From NCBI RefSeq assembly GCF_023161665.1, contig NZ_JALNTW010000002.1, forward strand, positions 186,001 through 250,000: 64,000 bases of DNA, read 5' to 3'. Positions 35,218-43,163 of the stretch are shown here, piece after piece. Every line of letters starts with the position of its first letter. Positions within the stretch are counted from its first letter, which is position 1. The notes under the pieces were generated by a model that saw nothing but the letters and a program-made list of their open reading frames with translations, was not told the DNA's origin and made no database searches. The stretch is from Shewanella sp. 1CM18E. GTDB lineage: Bacteria; Pseudomonadota; Gammaproteobacteria; Enterobacterales; Shewanellaceae. The position numbers and the translations under genes were made by a program.

Positions 35218-35901
35218 CTAATGACGTTTTGCTAACGCGAGATAACTATTGAGTTGACCATGATCTTGTTGATGCTCACCTGTCATCGAGGTTAACTGCA
35301 TGAGCGACTTGATCCCTTGATATTGGTTTCTTTGCTCATCGGTTAATGGTCTGTCTGATTGCAGCAACTCGGTTATCTGGCTCGAAACACGATTAGCCTT
35401 TTGCGCAACAAGTGGCGATTGCGACACATCCATCGCACCCATCACCCATTTTGCATCATCAAGCATTTCAGCAAGCTTTTTATCTTCATCATTATCGCTT
35501 AAACCTTTACGCTGCTCATCAATAAAGTTTGCTAGCGATTGCTCACTGGCTGGCGGAATATCAAAACCACTTTGAGATAAACGATTGAGCTGGCCTTCCG
35601 ACAGAATACCGTCTTGATACAAGCGTTGAATAAGCTGTGGCAACTGAGCCGAGGTGAAATTACCGCCTTTAAAAAAATCGTTCGCCATCGCTTCGATTTT
35701 TTGTGCACGTTCGGCGCGGCCAGACAACACTAGAGTATTATCACTTTTGGTTAACTCATTATTGGCAGTGTCTGGCGTTTTTGCAGGCAAATTAGCAATA
35801 GCGCCTGCCCCGCCCACATTTGACTGACCACTATTAACGCCGTAGGCGTCAGATAGCACATTGTTATTAATTGGAGTGTTAATACTGCTCAATGGGTTCA
35901 T
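35218..35901 (-). CDS. Hypothetical protein, 227 aa, helical
   Basis: The start is ATG 35901 (MNPLSSINTPINN); TTG 35907 is an alternative, and neither has a strong ribosome-binding site. The first 50 residues are Asn/Gly/Thr-rich and probably disordered. The remainder is predicted helical (LSGRAERAQKIEAMANDFFKGGNFTSAQLPQLIQRLYQDGILSEGQLNRLS). It has no signal peptide, cysteine-rich motif or membrane span, and I recognise no family. It is monocistronic. Confidence 0.75.
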   Translation of the reverse strand: MNPLSSINTPINNNVLSDAYGVNSGQSNVGGAGAIANLPAKTPDTANNELTKSDNTLVLSGRAERAQKIEAMANDFFKGGNFTSAQLPQLIQRLYQDGILSEGQLNRLSQSGFDIPPASEQSLANFIDEQRKGLSDNDEDKKLAEMLDDAKWVMGAMDVSQSPLVAQKANRVSSQITELLQSDRPLTDEQRNQYQGIKSLMQLTSMTGEHQQDHGQLNSYLALAKRH

Positions 35902-36046
35902 CGTCAAAATGCCGGCGTAAAATAGGATTACCCCGAATAAAGCATTTAACGTGCCGATTTAACGGCGAAAGTTTTGGTTGCTTATTTTTGCAGCGATATA
36001 GCAATAACTATTTAAGCTGCAATGGCATTAGCTGTTTATTTAGCTT

Positions 36047-36493
36047 TTACGTTAGCTCTTGGGTCAGCGTCAGGCAAAGCTGTCTAAGCTGCTCAACATC
36101 CTCATTGTTCATCGCCACTTTATCAAGCAAGGTTTGCTTAAGCGCCAAAGCTTCGACTTTTAACTGTTTGCCAGAATCTGTTAGCGCGATAACTTTTTTA
36201 CGCTCATCAGTTGTATCCGCAAGGCGTTGTAAAAAACCTTTAGCTTCAAGCCGTTTAACAATAGGCGTCAGAGTGCCCATATCAAGGCGAGTAGAAAGTG
36301 ATATTTGAGTTAGACTAATTCTGTCTTGAAGCCATAGTGCTTGCATCACCAAGTATTGCGGGTAAGTTAATTCATAGCGTTCTAATAATGGACGATACGC
36401 GCGCATCAAAGCATTGGCTGCGGTATAAAGCGCAAAGCAGACATTATCTGAAAGAGTGGCATTTTCCTGAGTATTTTGTAGCGGGTCTGTCAC
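36047..36493 (-). CDS. MarR-family transcriptional regulator
   Basis: A winged-helix regulator with the MarR core (YELTYPQYLVMQALWLQDRISLTQISLSTRLDMGTLTPIVKRLEAKGFLQRLADTTDERKKVIALTDSG). GTG 36493 gives 148 residues, typical of the family; ATG 36541 would add 16 residues. There is no cysteine at the OhrR sensing position in the visible N-terminal part apart from DNVCFALY, which resembles the OhrR redox Cys, so a peroxide-sensing role is possible. It is divergent from a CurA-type reductase; 15-bp iterons between the genes are its likely operator. Confidence 0.9.
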   Translation of the reverse strand: MTDPLQNTQENATLSDNVCFALYTAANALMRAYRPLLERYELTYPQYLVMQALWLQDRISLTQISLSTRLDMGTLTPIVKRLEAKGFLQRLADTTDERKKVIALTDSGKQLKVEALALKQTLLDKVAMNNEDVEQLRQLCLTLTQELT

Positions 36494-36570
36494 AACGAAT
36501 AACTTAAATTTAGGCGAGATAAAGCCAATATTACCCCACATCAATAGCTAACACTAGCCAAGTGCCAGCA

Positions 36571-36630
36571 GTTTGCGAACGAGCTATTTGCAAACAAGTA
36601 GTTTGCGCGCAAAGCATTTGCAATATAACT
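36571..36630. repeat. Four 15-bp iterons in the marR-reductase intergenic region
   Basis: TTTGC followed by G or A starts at 36572, 36587, 36602 and 36617, exactly 15 bp apart. The units are GTTTGCGAACGAGCT, ATTTGCAAACAAGTA, GTTTGCGCGCAAAGC and ATTTGCAATATAACT. The third holds the perfect palindrome TTTGCGCGCAAA, and a further TTTGCGCACAAA lies at 36659-36670, next to the reductase start. A probable MarR operator array. Confidence 0.75.
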
Positions 36631-36687
36631 AAGCTTTACTTATGATGCTGACAATTACTTTGCGCACAAAATAAATTAAGGAATGAT

Positions 36688-37686
36688 ATGAAATCTCAAA
36701 TGATTCAGCTTAAGTCTCGCCCAGAAGGCCTGCCAACAAGCGACAACTTTAGCCAAGCAGAACAAACTCTGGCGGCGATAAAAACCGGCGAGTTTCTGGT
36801 TAAAAACCAGTGGATGTCTGTCGACCCTTATATGCGTGGGCGAATGATTGATAGAAAAAGCTACATTGCACCATTTGAGATCGGTAATACGTTAGAAGGC
36901 GGCGCAATTGGTGAAGTGATTGAGTCTCTTAACCCTGACTTTCCGGTTGGCAGCAAAGTAAGCAGCATGCTGGGTTGGCGCAGCCACTTTGTCAGCGATG
37001 GCACAGAGATCACCCGCCTACCAGAAACGCCACTGTGCCCATCGCACTTTTTAGGCGTATTAGGTATGCCGGGCATGACAGCTTGGACAGGCCTTAATCG
37101 TATTGCCGAGTTAAAAGCAGGAGAAACCTTGTTCGTATCAGCAGCATCAGGCGCTGTCGGCAGTGTTGTGGCACAAATTGGTAAACTGATGGGCGCACGG
37201 GTTGTTGCATCTGTTGGTAGCGATGAGAAAGCCGCATACCTTACTAACTTAGGCATTGATGCCGTTATCAACTACAAAACTTGTGGCGACTTAACTGCAG
37301 CGCTTGGTCAAGCGGCGCCAGAAGGCATAGATGTTTATTTTGAAAACGTGGGCGGAGAGCACCTAACTGCTGCGTTAAATCATATGAAAGATCATGGCCG
37401 AATTGCAGTGTGCGGCATGATTGCACAGTACAATGACACTACGCCAACACCGGGGCCGAATAACCTTGCGCAGATCATTATTAAAAAGCTAAAAATTGAG
37501 GGCTTTATTGTATTTGAGCATTGGGATCATTACGGCGAGTTTGCAGCGCAAATGGGGCAATGGTTAGCAACGGGTAAAGTACAAGCTGAGCAAACTATCT
37601 ATGAAGGTTTAGACAATGCGCCTGATGCGTTTATCGGCTTATTTGAAGGTAAAAACAAAGGCAAAATGATAGTGAAAATAGCTTAA
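36688..37686 (+). CDS. NADP-dependent oxidoreductase, CurA/PTGR type
   Basis: A 332-residue medium-chain reductase without catalytic zinc. The N-terminal segment VDPYMRGRM and the nucleotide-binding AASGAVGSVVAQIGKLMGARVVAS motif place it with curcumin reductase CurA and leukotriene B4 12-hydroxydehydrogenase-like enzymes, which reduce alpha,beta-unsaturated carbonyls with NADPH. Divergent from a MarR regulator and preceded by iteron repeats, it is probably induced by an electrophile or oxidant. A ribosome-binding site (TAAGGA) precedes the ATG. Confidence 0.92.
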   Translation: MKSQMIQLKSRPEGLPTSDNFSQAEQTLAAIKTGEFLVKNQWMSVDPYMRGRMIDRKSYIAPFEIGNTLEGGAIGEVIESLNPDFPVGSKVSSMLGWRSHFVSDGTEITRLPETPLCPSHFLGVLGMPGMTAWTGLNRIAELKAGETLFVSAASGAVGSVVAQIGKLMGARVVASVGSDEKAAYLTNLGIDAVINYKTCGDLTAALGQAAPEGIDVYFENVGGEHLTAALNHMKDHGRIAVCGMIAQYNDTTPTPGPNNLAQIIIKKLKIEGFIVFEHWDHYGEFAAQMGQWLATGKVQAEQTIYEGLDNAPDAFIGLFEGKNKGKMIVKIA

Positions 37687-37735
37687 CTATCCTGAGCTAA
37701 TATTAGCCAGAATAAGCTAATAGCTTTAAGCATAC

Positions 37736-37760
37736 AAAAGGCGCAATTAAGCGCCTTTTT
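37736..37760 (+). terminator. Terminator of the reductase gene
   Basis: AAAAGGCGC-aattaa-GCGCCTTTTT. It ends near the stop codon of the convergent phospholipase gene. Confidence 0.9.
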
Positions 37761-37784
37761 GGTATGCAAGGGTTATGCGAGCGA

Positions 37785-38783
37785 TTAACTCTTTGTCGTT
37801 GCAAGCTCAGTTGAATGCTGCGCTAATGCAGCTTCAATCAAATGCGCTACTTTTTCAACTGCTGCTTCACCCGCAGCAATCGCTTCTTCTGCACGATGAA
37901 ACTCCATGGTTCCGATATCGCCTAAGTCCGGCACAATGCAGATATCTGGCGGATCGCCCATTAAACGCGCACGCTTATGGCGCTGCTCTAAAATATCCAT
38001 CGATTGTGACATTACAGCGAGCATACCCGGATTCGGGTTTTGCGGTGAACCAGACTTACTACCTAAAGAAAACTTATCGGTTAAGCCAGTAATATAGTCA
38101 CGACCACGGGCGAGAAGATCAGTAAAACCTTTATCTTGATGCTTTTCAGCTTCTTCGACTTGCTCTACTGTTGGTTTATCGCTTTTCATATTGACTGGAA
38201 GTACTTGCATACGGCCGCGCTTTAAGCCGTGTAAATCAACGGCAATCACTAAGTCAACGTCCATTGCGCGGCTAACGGATACCGGTACAGGGTTAACCAC
38301 TGCGCCATCAACCAACCATCTGTTACCCACTTTTACTGGCGGTAAAATGCCCGGCATAGAACATGATGCGCGCACCGCATGGCGTAAATCACCTTCTGTA
38401 AACCAAATCTCTTGCCCTGAATAAAGGTCGGTAGCCACAGCTGCAAAAGGTCTTTTTAAGTCATCAATTTGCAAATCGCCGATGCGCTTTTGCAAAACAT
38501 CAAATACTCGCTCACCGCCAATTAAACCACCGCGGCCCCAGCTAAGATCCATTAAACCTAACACGTCCCAACTACTAAAGCTGCGCACCCAATCTTCAAG
38601 CTCTTCAAGATGATCGTTTGCGTATGCTGCGCCAACGAGTGCACCAATTGAACAACCAGCAATTTTGTCTGGATAAATACCTAGCTTTGCCAAGCCATTA
38701 AGAACGCCGATATGGGCCCAACCTTTTGCCGCGCCGCTGCCAAGCGCCAATCCAATTCGTACAGCTTGTTTATTTGTCGACAC
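37785..38783 (-). CDS. Patatin-like phospholipase, RssA/NTE family
   Basis: A 332-residue serine hydrolase. The oxyanion-hole motif is LALGSGAAKGWAHIGVL, the nucleophile Ser is in GCSIGALVG and the catalytic Asp in VDGAVVNPVPV: the Ser-Asp dyad of patatins. The size and N-terminal catalytic placement fit E. coli RssA-like proteins. A C-terminal helical extension (about 60-80 residues) contains LGSKSGSPQNPNPGMLAVMSQSMDILEQRHKRARL. It has no signal peptide. The lipid substrate is unknown. Confidence 0.9.
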   Translation of the reverse strand: MSTNKQAVRIGLALGSGAAKGWAHIGVLNGLAKLGIYPDKIAGCSIGALVGAAYANDHLEELEDWVRSFSSWDVLGLMDLSWGRGGLIGGERVFDVLQKRIGDLQIDDLKRPFAAVATDLYSGQEIWFTEGDLRHAVRASCSMPGILPPVKVGNRWLVDGAVVNPVPVSVSRAMDVDLVIAVDLHGLKRGRMQVLPVNMKSDKPTVEQVEEAEKHQDKGFTDLLARGRDYITGLTDKFSLGSKSGSPQNPNPGMLAVMSQSMDILEQRHKRARLMGDPPDICIVPDLGDIGTMEFHRAEEAIAAGEAAVEKVAHLIEAALAQHSTELATTKS

Positions 38784-38996
38784 CTAAAATGACCCCATAA
38801 CTCTATTAAAATAATGCGAAGCACCACTCACCTGGTATATAGGTAAGCAAAAGCGACTATAAAAATGCCATTAAAGGATTAACGATTAATGTCAATTACA
38901 ACGCTTTAATTGCAAAGCCGAGTATTTTAGCAGATTTATCGGCATCTGAAGAACAAAGTTGACGGGTATTCGTAGCGCAATCATAAATCTGTAGGT

Positions 38997-39002
38997 TATA
39001 AT
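38997..39002 (+). promoter_or_regulatory. Candidate -10 element of the DEAD-box gene
   Basis: A perfect TATAAT lies 30 bp before the helicase start. I saw no convincing -35 at 17 bp spacing; a TTGACG at 38959 is too far away. Confidence 0.4.
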
Positions 39003-39032
39003 ACGCGGTCGTATCATTTATGGAGTACACCT

Positions 39033-40379
39033 TTGCAATTTACCGATTTCGCACTGGATCAACGTCTGTTACAAAGTCTTAAGCACATGGGTATTGACAC
39101 CCCAACAGAGATCCAAGAGCAAGCCATTCCTGTAGCCCTAGCGGGTAAAGACTTAATGGCGTCTTCTAAAACAGGCTCAGGTAAAACATTAGCCTTTTTA
39201 TTGCCGGCGATGCAAAGACTGATTTCGTGTAAAGCATTGAGTAAGCGCGATCCACGTGTGGTAATTCTATTGCCAACCCGTGAGCTTGCCACTCAAGTGT
39301 ACAGCCAACTGCGTTTATTAGTTGCCAACACTCAGTTTAAAGCCACTAAAATTTTAGGTGGTGAAAACTTTAATGATCAAGCAAAAGCCTTAGCCCGTGA
39401 TCCACACTTTGTTGTGGCAACGCCGGGTCGTTTAGCTGACCACCTCAAACAGCACCACCTGCACCTAAATGGTCTAGAGCTACTGATTTTAGATGAAGCA
39501 GACCGTATGCTTGATTTAGGTTTTGCTGAGCAGCTAAAAATGATTAACGCTGCAGCGGATCACAAACGTCGCCAAACACTGATGTTTTCAGCAACATTGG
39601 ACCATGGTGATGTAAACGATATCGCTAACGAATTATTAAAGTTCCCTGAGCACGTTGCTATTGGCGCGGGTAACTTAGAGCATAAAGATATTACCCAGCG
39701 TATTTTCTTAGCGGATCATTTAGATCATAAAGAAGCGCTACTGACTCGTATTTTGAAAGAAGAGCAGCAAAAGCAGATCATCATCTTTACTGCAACTCGC
39801 CAAGACACTGACCGTTTAGCTAAAAAACTGGCTGATGAAGGCTTTAAAACCGCATCATTAAGCGGTGAGTTAAAGCAAAATGCTCGTAACCAAATCATGG
39901 ATGAATTTAGCCGTGGTCTACAGCAAATTCTGGTTACCACCGACGTTGCTTCTCGTGGTCTAGATCTGCTTAACGTCTCTTTAGTGATCAACTTTGACAT
40001 GCCAAAGTTTGCTGAAGAGTACGTACACCGTATTGGCCGTACAGGTCGTGCTGGTGCAAAAGGTGATGCTATTTCACTTGTTGGCCCAAAAGACTGGGTT
40101 AACTTTACTCAAGTGCAAACTTTCTTAAATAAGAAGTTTAGCTTTAGCGAGCTAGAAGGTTTAAAAGGCAAGTTTAACGGCTTAAAACCAAAAGCACCGA
40201 GCAAACATAAAGCCAAGCCAGCCGCTGCCGCGAAAAAGAAAGCAGCAAGCGCGAAGAAAAAGTCAGCAGCAAAAGCGGCGGCTAATCGCGATAAACGCTT
40301 TGCAACCGGTATTGATGTTGGTGATGCGCCAATGCTTAGAAAACCTAAATCTAAGCTACAAGACACACCAGAAGATTAA
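39033..40379 (+). CDS. DEAD-box RNA helicase
   Basis: Translation starts at TTG 39033, behind GGAG with 8-nt spacing; no in-frame ATG is available. Helicase motifs are complete: Q motif (PTEIQEQAIP), Walker A (SKTGSGKT), PTRELA, GG, TPGR, DEAD (LILDEADRML), SAT, then IIFTATRQ, TTDVASRGLD and HRIGRTGRAG. After residue about 385 comes a basic Lys/Ala-rich tail (AKPAAAAKKKAASAKKKSAAKAAA) and RFATGIDVGDAPMLRKPKSKLQ. The tail probably binds RNA or the ribosome. It is closest in layout to SrmB/RhlE-like helicases; I do not assign a symbol. Confidence 0.95.
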   Translation: MQFTDFALDQRLLQSLKHMGIDTPTEIQEQAIPVALAGKDLMASSKTGSGKTLAFLLPAMQRLISCKALSKRDPRVVILLPTRELATQVYSQLRLLVANTQFKATKILGGENFNDQAKALARDPHFVVATPGRLADHLKQHHLHLNGLELLILDEADRMLDLGFAEQLKMINAAADHKRRQTLMFSATLDHGDVNDIANELLKFPEHVAIGAGNLEHKDITQRIFLADHLDHKEALLTRILKEEQQKQIIIFTATRQDTDRLAKKLADEGFKTASLSGELKQNARNQIMDEFSRGLQQILVTTDVASRGLDLLNVSLVINFDMPKFAEEYVHRIGRTGRAGAKGDAISLVGPKDWVNFTQVQTFLNKKFSFSELEGLKGKFNGLKPKAPSKHKAKPAAAAKKKAASAKKKSAAKAAANRDKRFATGIDVGDAPMLRKPKSKLQDTPED

Positions 40380-40412
40380 GTAATTCGCTTGTATCTATAC
40401 ATGCTGAATATC

Positions 40413-40448
40413 AAAAGCCGCCGTGAGCCAACTCACCGCGGCTTTTGT
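40413..40448 (+). terminator. Terminator of the DEAD-box gene
   Basis: AAAAGCCGC-c-GTGAG pairs with CTCAC-c-GCGGCTTTT around a CCAA loop. Confidence 0.85.
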
Positions 40449-40632
40449 CTTTATTGGCCATGTATCCCCTCGCTTTAGTGCGCTTTGCCTGCAAAAAAAT
40501 CAATCAAGTTGATAGCGACTAATCACTACATAGAAAAAATTGATTTGAATACATTAGAAAGCGCATTAAAACGCTGACCGTTTCAAGAAATAGCGTTACA
40601 ATACAGCTAATATTGTTTTTTTAAGGTTTATC

Positions 40633-41076
40633 ATGAGAGTTTGTGGCGTAGAGTTAAAAGGTGGCGAAGCCATCATCAGTTTATTAAGTTATGAAGGCGA
40701 AACCTATAACGTGCCGGATTGCCGTCAAAAGTCGTTCGCGATTTCAAACTCTGAAAGCACTGAGACCATGCGTGAATTTCACTTTGCTTTTGGTAAGTTG
40801 ATTGAAGACTACCGCGTTGATGAAATTGTTATCATTCAACGTGAACAAAAAGGTAAAGGCGCTGGCAGCGTAACTAGCTTTAAACTAGAAGCATTGATCC
40901 AAGTATTACCTGTACCAGTATCAATTGTGTCTCCAGTTGCCATTAAAGAGCAGCTAAAGCGTAATCCTCCGCAAGTAGATTTTGAAGGTCTAGAGCTTAA
41001 GCGTTTTCAAAAGAGCGCATTTGAAGCAGCTTATGCTTTCCACAACATGACTATCTACAAAACTGACGAAGAATAA
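40633..41076 (+). CDS. DUF3010 family protein
   Basis: A 147-residue protein starting MRVCGVELKGGEAIISLL, with VDEIVIIQREQKGKGAGSVTSFKLEALIQV in the middle. This is the pattern of the gammaproteobacterial DUF3010 family, which I associate with an RNase H-like fold; catalytic function is not established. It is monocistronic, with a terminator directly downstream. Confidence 0.85.
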   Translation: MRVCGVELKGGEAIISLLSYEGETYNVPDCRQKSFAISNSESTETMREFHFAFGKLIEDYRVDEIVIIQREQKGKGAGSVTSFKLEALIQVLPVPVSIVSPVAIKEQLKRNPPQVDFEGLELKRFQKSAFEAAYAFHNMTIYKTDEE

Positions 41077-41100
41077 GTTTATCAGTAATAAGTAGAAACT

Positions 41101-41127
41101 AATGGGCGCACTAATAGCGCCCTTTTT
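41101..41127 (+). terminator. Terminator of the DUF3010 gene
   Basis: GGGCGC (41104-41109) and GCGCCC (41117-41122) followed by TTTTT. Confidence 0.9.
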
Positions 41128-41172
41128 ATATCTACGACTTTTATTACCATACTTTAAGAAACCGAGCACAAG

Positions 41173-41679
41173 ATGCAGCCACTTAAATACCTAGCAGGCT
41201 ACTCAAGCGAAATACAAGATCAAGTACAAAACTTAATTGCTCAAGACAAACTTGGCCAATTTTTGCTGAAGCGCCACCCACAGATCCATGATGTGCGCAC
41301 AGACAAAGCACTGTACGACTACACCATAGAGATAAAAAACCAGTATTTACGTAAATCGCAGCCACTGTCTAAAGTGATCTTTGACGATAAGATATCGCTG
41401 AGTCACCAAGCGCTTGGCCTGCATTCTTATGTGGCGCGTAAGCAAGGCGCCAAGATAAAAGCCAAGAATGAAATCCGTATTTCATCTAGACTGAAAAAAG
41501 TCCCTGAAGGACTTTTACGCATAGTGGTTGTGCATGAGCTTGCTCATTTAAAAGAAAAAGATCATAACAAAGCCTTCTATCAGCTTTGCTGCCACATGGA
41601 TGGCGATTACCACCAGCTTGAGTTTGAATTACGACTACTTCTTACTCTAATTGACGCGGGTAAGAACCCCTACCGTTAA
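41173..41679 (+). CDS. YgjP-like zinc metallopeptidase domain protein (DUF45)
   Basis: A 168-residue protein with the metal-binding motif HELAHLKEKDHNKAFYQLCCHMD (HExxH followed by a third His), preceded by IRISSRLKKVPEGLLRIVVV. This matches the YgjP/WLM-like family. It has no signal peptide, so it is cytoplasmic. Natural substrates are unknown. Start ATG 41173 has no strong ribosome-binding site (GAGC only). Confidence 0.88.
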   Translation: MQPLKYLAGYSSEIQDQVQNLIAQDKLGQFLLKRHPQIHDVRTDKALYDYTIEIKNQYLRKSQPLSKVIFDDKISLSHQALGLHSYVARKQGAKIKAKNEIRISSRLKKVPEGLLRIVVVHELAHLKEKDHNKAFYQLCCHMDGDYHQLEFELRLLLTLIDAGKNPYR

Positions 41680-41852
41680 ACGATAAATCACTGCACGCTA
41701 TGGTGCTGATACCATAGTTCAGATGCTATAGCGCTGCTTTCTCTTCAACTGACCTAGCTTATCAACTAGATTAAAGCCTTAGCCAGCACCCGTTTAGTAC
41801 AGACCACTTAATGGTTTAAATACCAGCGCTCACTAATCCCCTCAACCTTAAC

Positions 41853-41871
41853 GATAATGATTTTCATTTAT
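41853..41871. promoter_or_regulatory. Candidate Fur box
   Basis: GATAATGATTTTCATTTAT agrees with the 19-bp Fur consensus (GATAATGATAATCATTATC) at 14 positions. It lies about 130 bp upstream of the Cys-rich basic protein gene, its nearest downstream target. Confidence 0.5.
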
Positions 41872-41905
41872 ATCAAATTGCATTACACTCACGCTATTAG
41901 TGCAA

Positions 41906-41924
41906 TTAACGAATTAGTCGTTAA
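41906..41924. repeat. Perfect 7-bp-arm dyad between the Fur box and the gene at 42000
   Basis: TTAACGA-attag-TCGTTAA could be a repressor site. The rest of 41680-41999 shows nothing else. Confidence 0.5.
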
Positions 41925-41999
41925 ATATCGCGTCCTGAGTGTGCAACTGAAGCTTAACGGTAAGTGAGGTTGTCATTGATATGTTTAGGGTAATTGATC

Positions 42000-42401
42000 A
42001 TGAGTGATGATTTAGTTAAAAAGCAGCAAAAATCACGTCGTAAGCTGGCTAAGTACCAGCAGAAAATCAACTATTACACTCAGCTCTGTGATAAAGATAT
42101 TACTCTGAAGAAGCGAGCAGCAAAGCTGTGTAAATATCGCTTAAAGGTTATCAAACGCCAGCTCAAACTTAAGCGTATAGATGCACAAATTACCCCATCT
42201 AGCGCTTACACTAAGCTTACTCCCGCAAATGATGCCGTTGTTAATATGCCAATATTGACACAGCACAGCGTCAACCTTCCTTTTCTTGCTCAGGCAAGCA
42301 TTTATCAGCCTTATAAACGTAAACCCTGTAAAAGCTGCCCTGCACTTCGTGGTAAAGCCTGTTTATGTGCCATAAAAAGCGAGCAACGCAAACAAGCTTA
42401 G
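42000..42401 (+). CDS. Basic, cysteine-containing hypothetical protein, 133 aa
   Basis: ATG 42000 (MSDDLVKKQQKSRRKLAKYQQK) is chosen over TTG 41994. The N-terminal half is helical, very Lys/Arg-rich and includes LCKYRLKVIKRQLKLKRI. The C-terminus has a cysteine cluster (KPCKSCPALRGKACLCAIK: CxxC, then CxC), which could bind metal or an Fe-S centre. I recognise no family. A Fur-like box upstream hints at iron-linked expression. A hairpin follows the stop. Confidence 0.75.
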   Translation: MSDDLVKKQQKSRRKLAKYQQKINYYTQLCDKDITLKKRAAKLCKYRLKVIKRQLKLKRIDAQITPSSAYTKLTPANDAVVNMPILTQHSVNLPFLAQASIYQPYKRKPCKSCPALRGKACLCAIKSEQRKQA

Positions 42402-42406
42402 CTCTG

Positions 42407-42422
42407 CCCTTCAAATGAAGGG
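42407..42422 (+). terminator. Hairpin after the Cys-rich gene
   Basis: CCCTTCA-aa-TGAAGGG is a perfect 7-bp stem without a strong T-run. A diverged copy of this sequence and its flank recurs near 42632-42657. Confidence 0.5.
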
Positions 42423-42508
42423 TTACTACATTTATTTTGGTTGTGCTATCTGATAGCGAGTTAAGAACTTTAACTTCATCATTATCAATCTTTTTAAAAA
42501 ACTAATCC

Positions 42509-42604
42509 CACCACGAAGCGCACGAAGGTAAAGATAAATAACTCAAACAGCTGAGACTGCTGACTTTCTTCGTGTCCTCTGTGTCCTCAGTGTCCTTCGT
42601 GGTG
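42509..42604. repeat. Palindromic element with CACGAAG-type repeats
   Basis: CACCACGAAG (42509-42518) and CTTCGTGGTG (42595-42604) are perfect 10-bp inverted ends. Inside the left end is a second CACGAAG, and inside the right end the series CTTCGTGTCC, TGTGTCC and AGTGTCC. It looks like a small non-coding repeat (MITE or REP-like). The region 42402-43163 otherwise has no supported gene. Confidence 0.65.
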
Positions 42605-42718
42605 AATAGCTTTTGCCCCAAAGTGAGTTAGCCTTTGAATGAAGGGTTATTACATTTTTATCTGTGCAGTTGCTACGGGGAAGTGTGTTCTACATTTTAG
42701 CTTCATGGCTATCAATCG

Positions 42719-42826
42719 CCTGCAGCGGGCGCATGTGCAGACACTTCTGAAGCTCGCCGCTAGTACGTCCGTGTAGGCTCAACGAAAACATCCCTGTTTT
42801 CGACGGCTTCAGCTGTATCTACACGG
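42719..42826. repeat. Complex palindromic intergenic element A
   Basis: Outer arms CCGTGTAG (42769-42776) and CTACACGG (42819-42826) enclose an inner stem GAAAACA-tccc-TGTTTTC (42784-42801). The left flank 42719-42745 is repeated in inverted orientation (24 of 27 bases) at 44997-45023 in element B. A minus-strand ORF of 77 codons that ends in the palindrome (42819-43052) is probably not a gene. Confidence 0.65.
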
Positions 42827-43118
42827 GATAATTGGTGTACTCATTAGGTCGTGGACTAACGCGGAAATGCCCCATTATCGGTTTCAGGCGATAAGCAGCA
42901 AAGAACAGTAACAAGGCTGTTGACCTACTTTTGCTAATCGATAAGTGACAATCACCGATTACCTTCGATTCAAACATCAATACCAATGCTCCGTTTGCCA
43001 TTTCTTGTGCTCGCTTATTTAGTACCACTCTGATATAGTTCTTATAAATCAATAGCTTTTCTTTAGTAAGAATTAAATAATAGGTTTGTTAAATGTGCAT
43101 GCGTGTTTTGCCAAATAC

Positions 43119-43132
43119 GTGCGCATGCGCAC
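43119..43132. repeat. 14-bp perfect palindrome upstream of the HEPN-like gene
   Basis: GTGCGCATGCGCAC is perfectly self-complementary. A second GTGCATGCG lies 25 bp to its left, so a larger imperfect hairpin (about 43087-43137) can form. A regulatory or recombination role is possible. Confidence 0.6.
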
Positions 43133-43163
43133 TATACAAATGTTAGCAATCAAGAAGTAATAC

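Noticed and set aside
38959..39002. TTGACG as -35 partner of the TATAAT before the DEAD-box gene
   Set aside because: The spacing is 32 bp, too long for a sigma-70 promoter; only the -10 was kept.
42819..43052. A minus-strand 77-codon ORF (MIYKNYIRVVLNKRAQEMANG onwards)
   Set aside because: It ends inside a palindromic element and has no ribosome-binding site or recognised domain; kept only as repeat-associated sequence.
43080..43160. An integron attC site upstream of the HEPN-like gene
   Set aside because: The GTTAGCA end and the hairpin are suggestive, but the consensus GTTRRRY does not fit and no integrase or array is seen.
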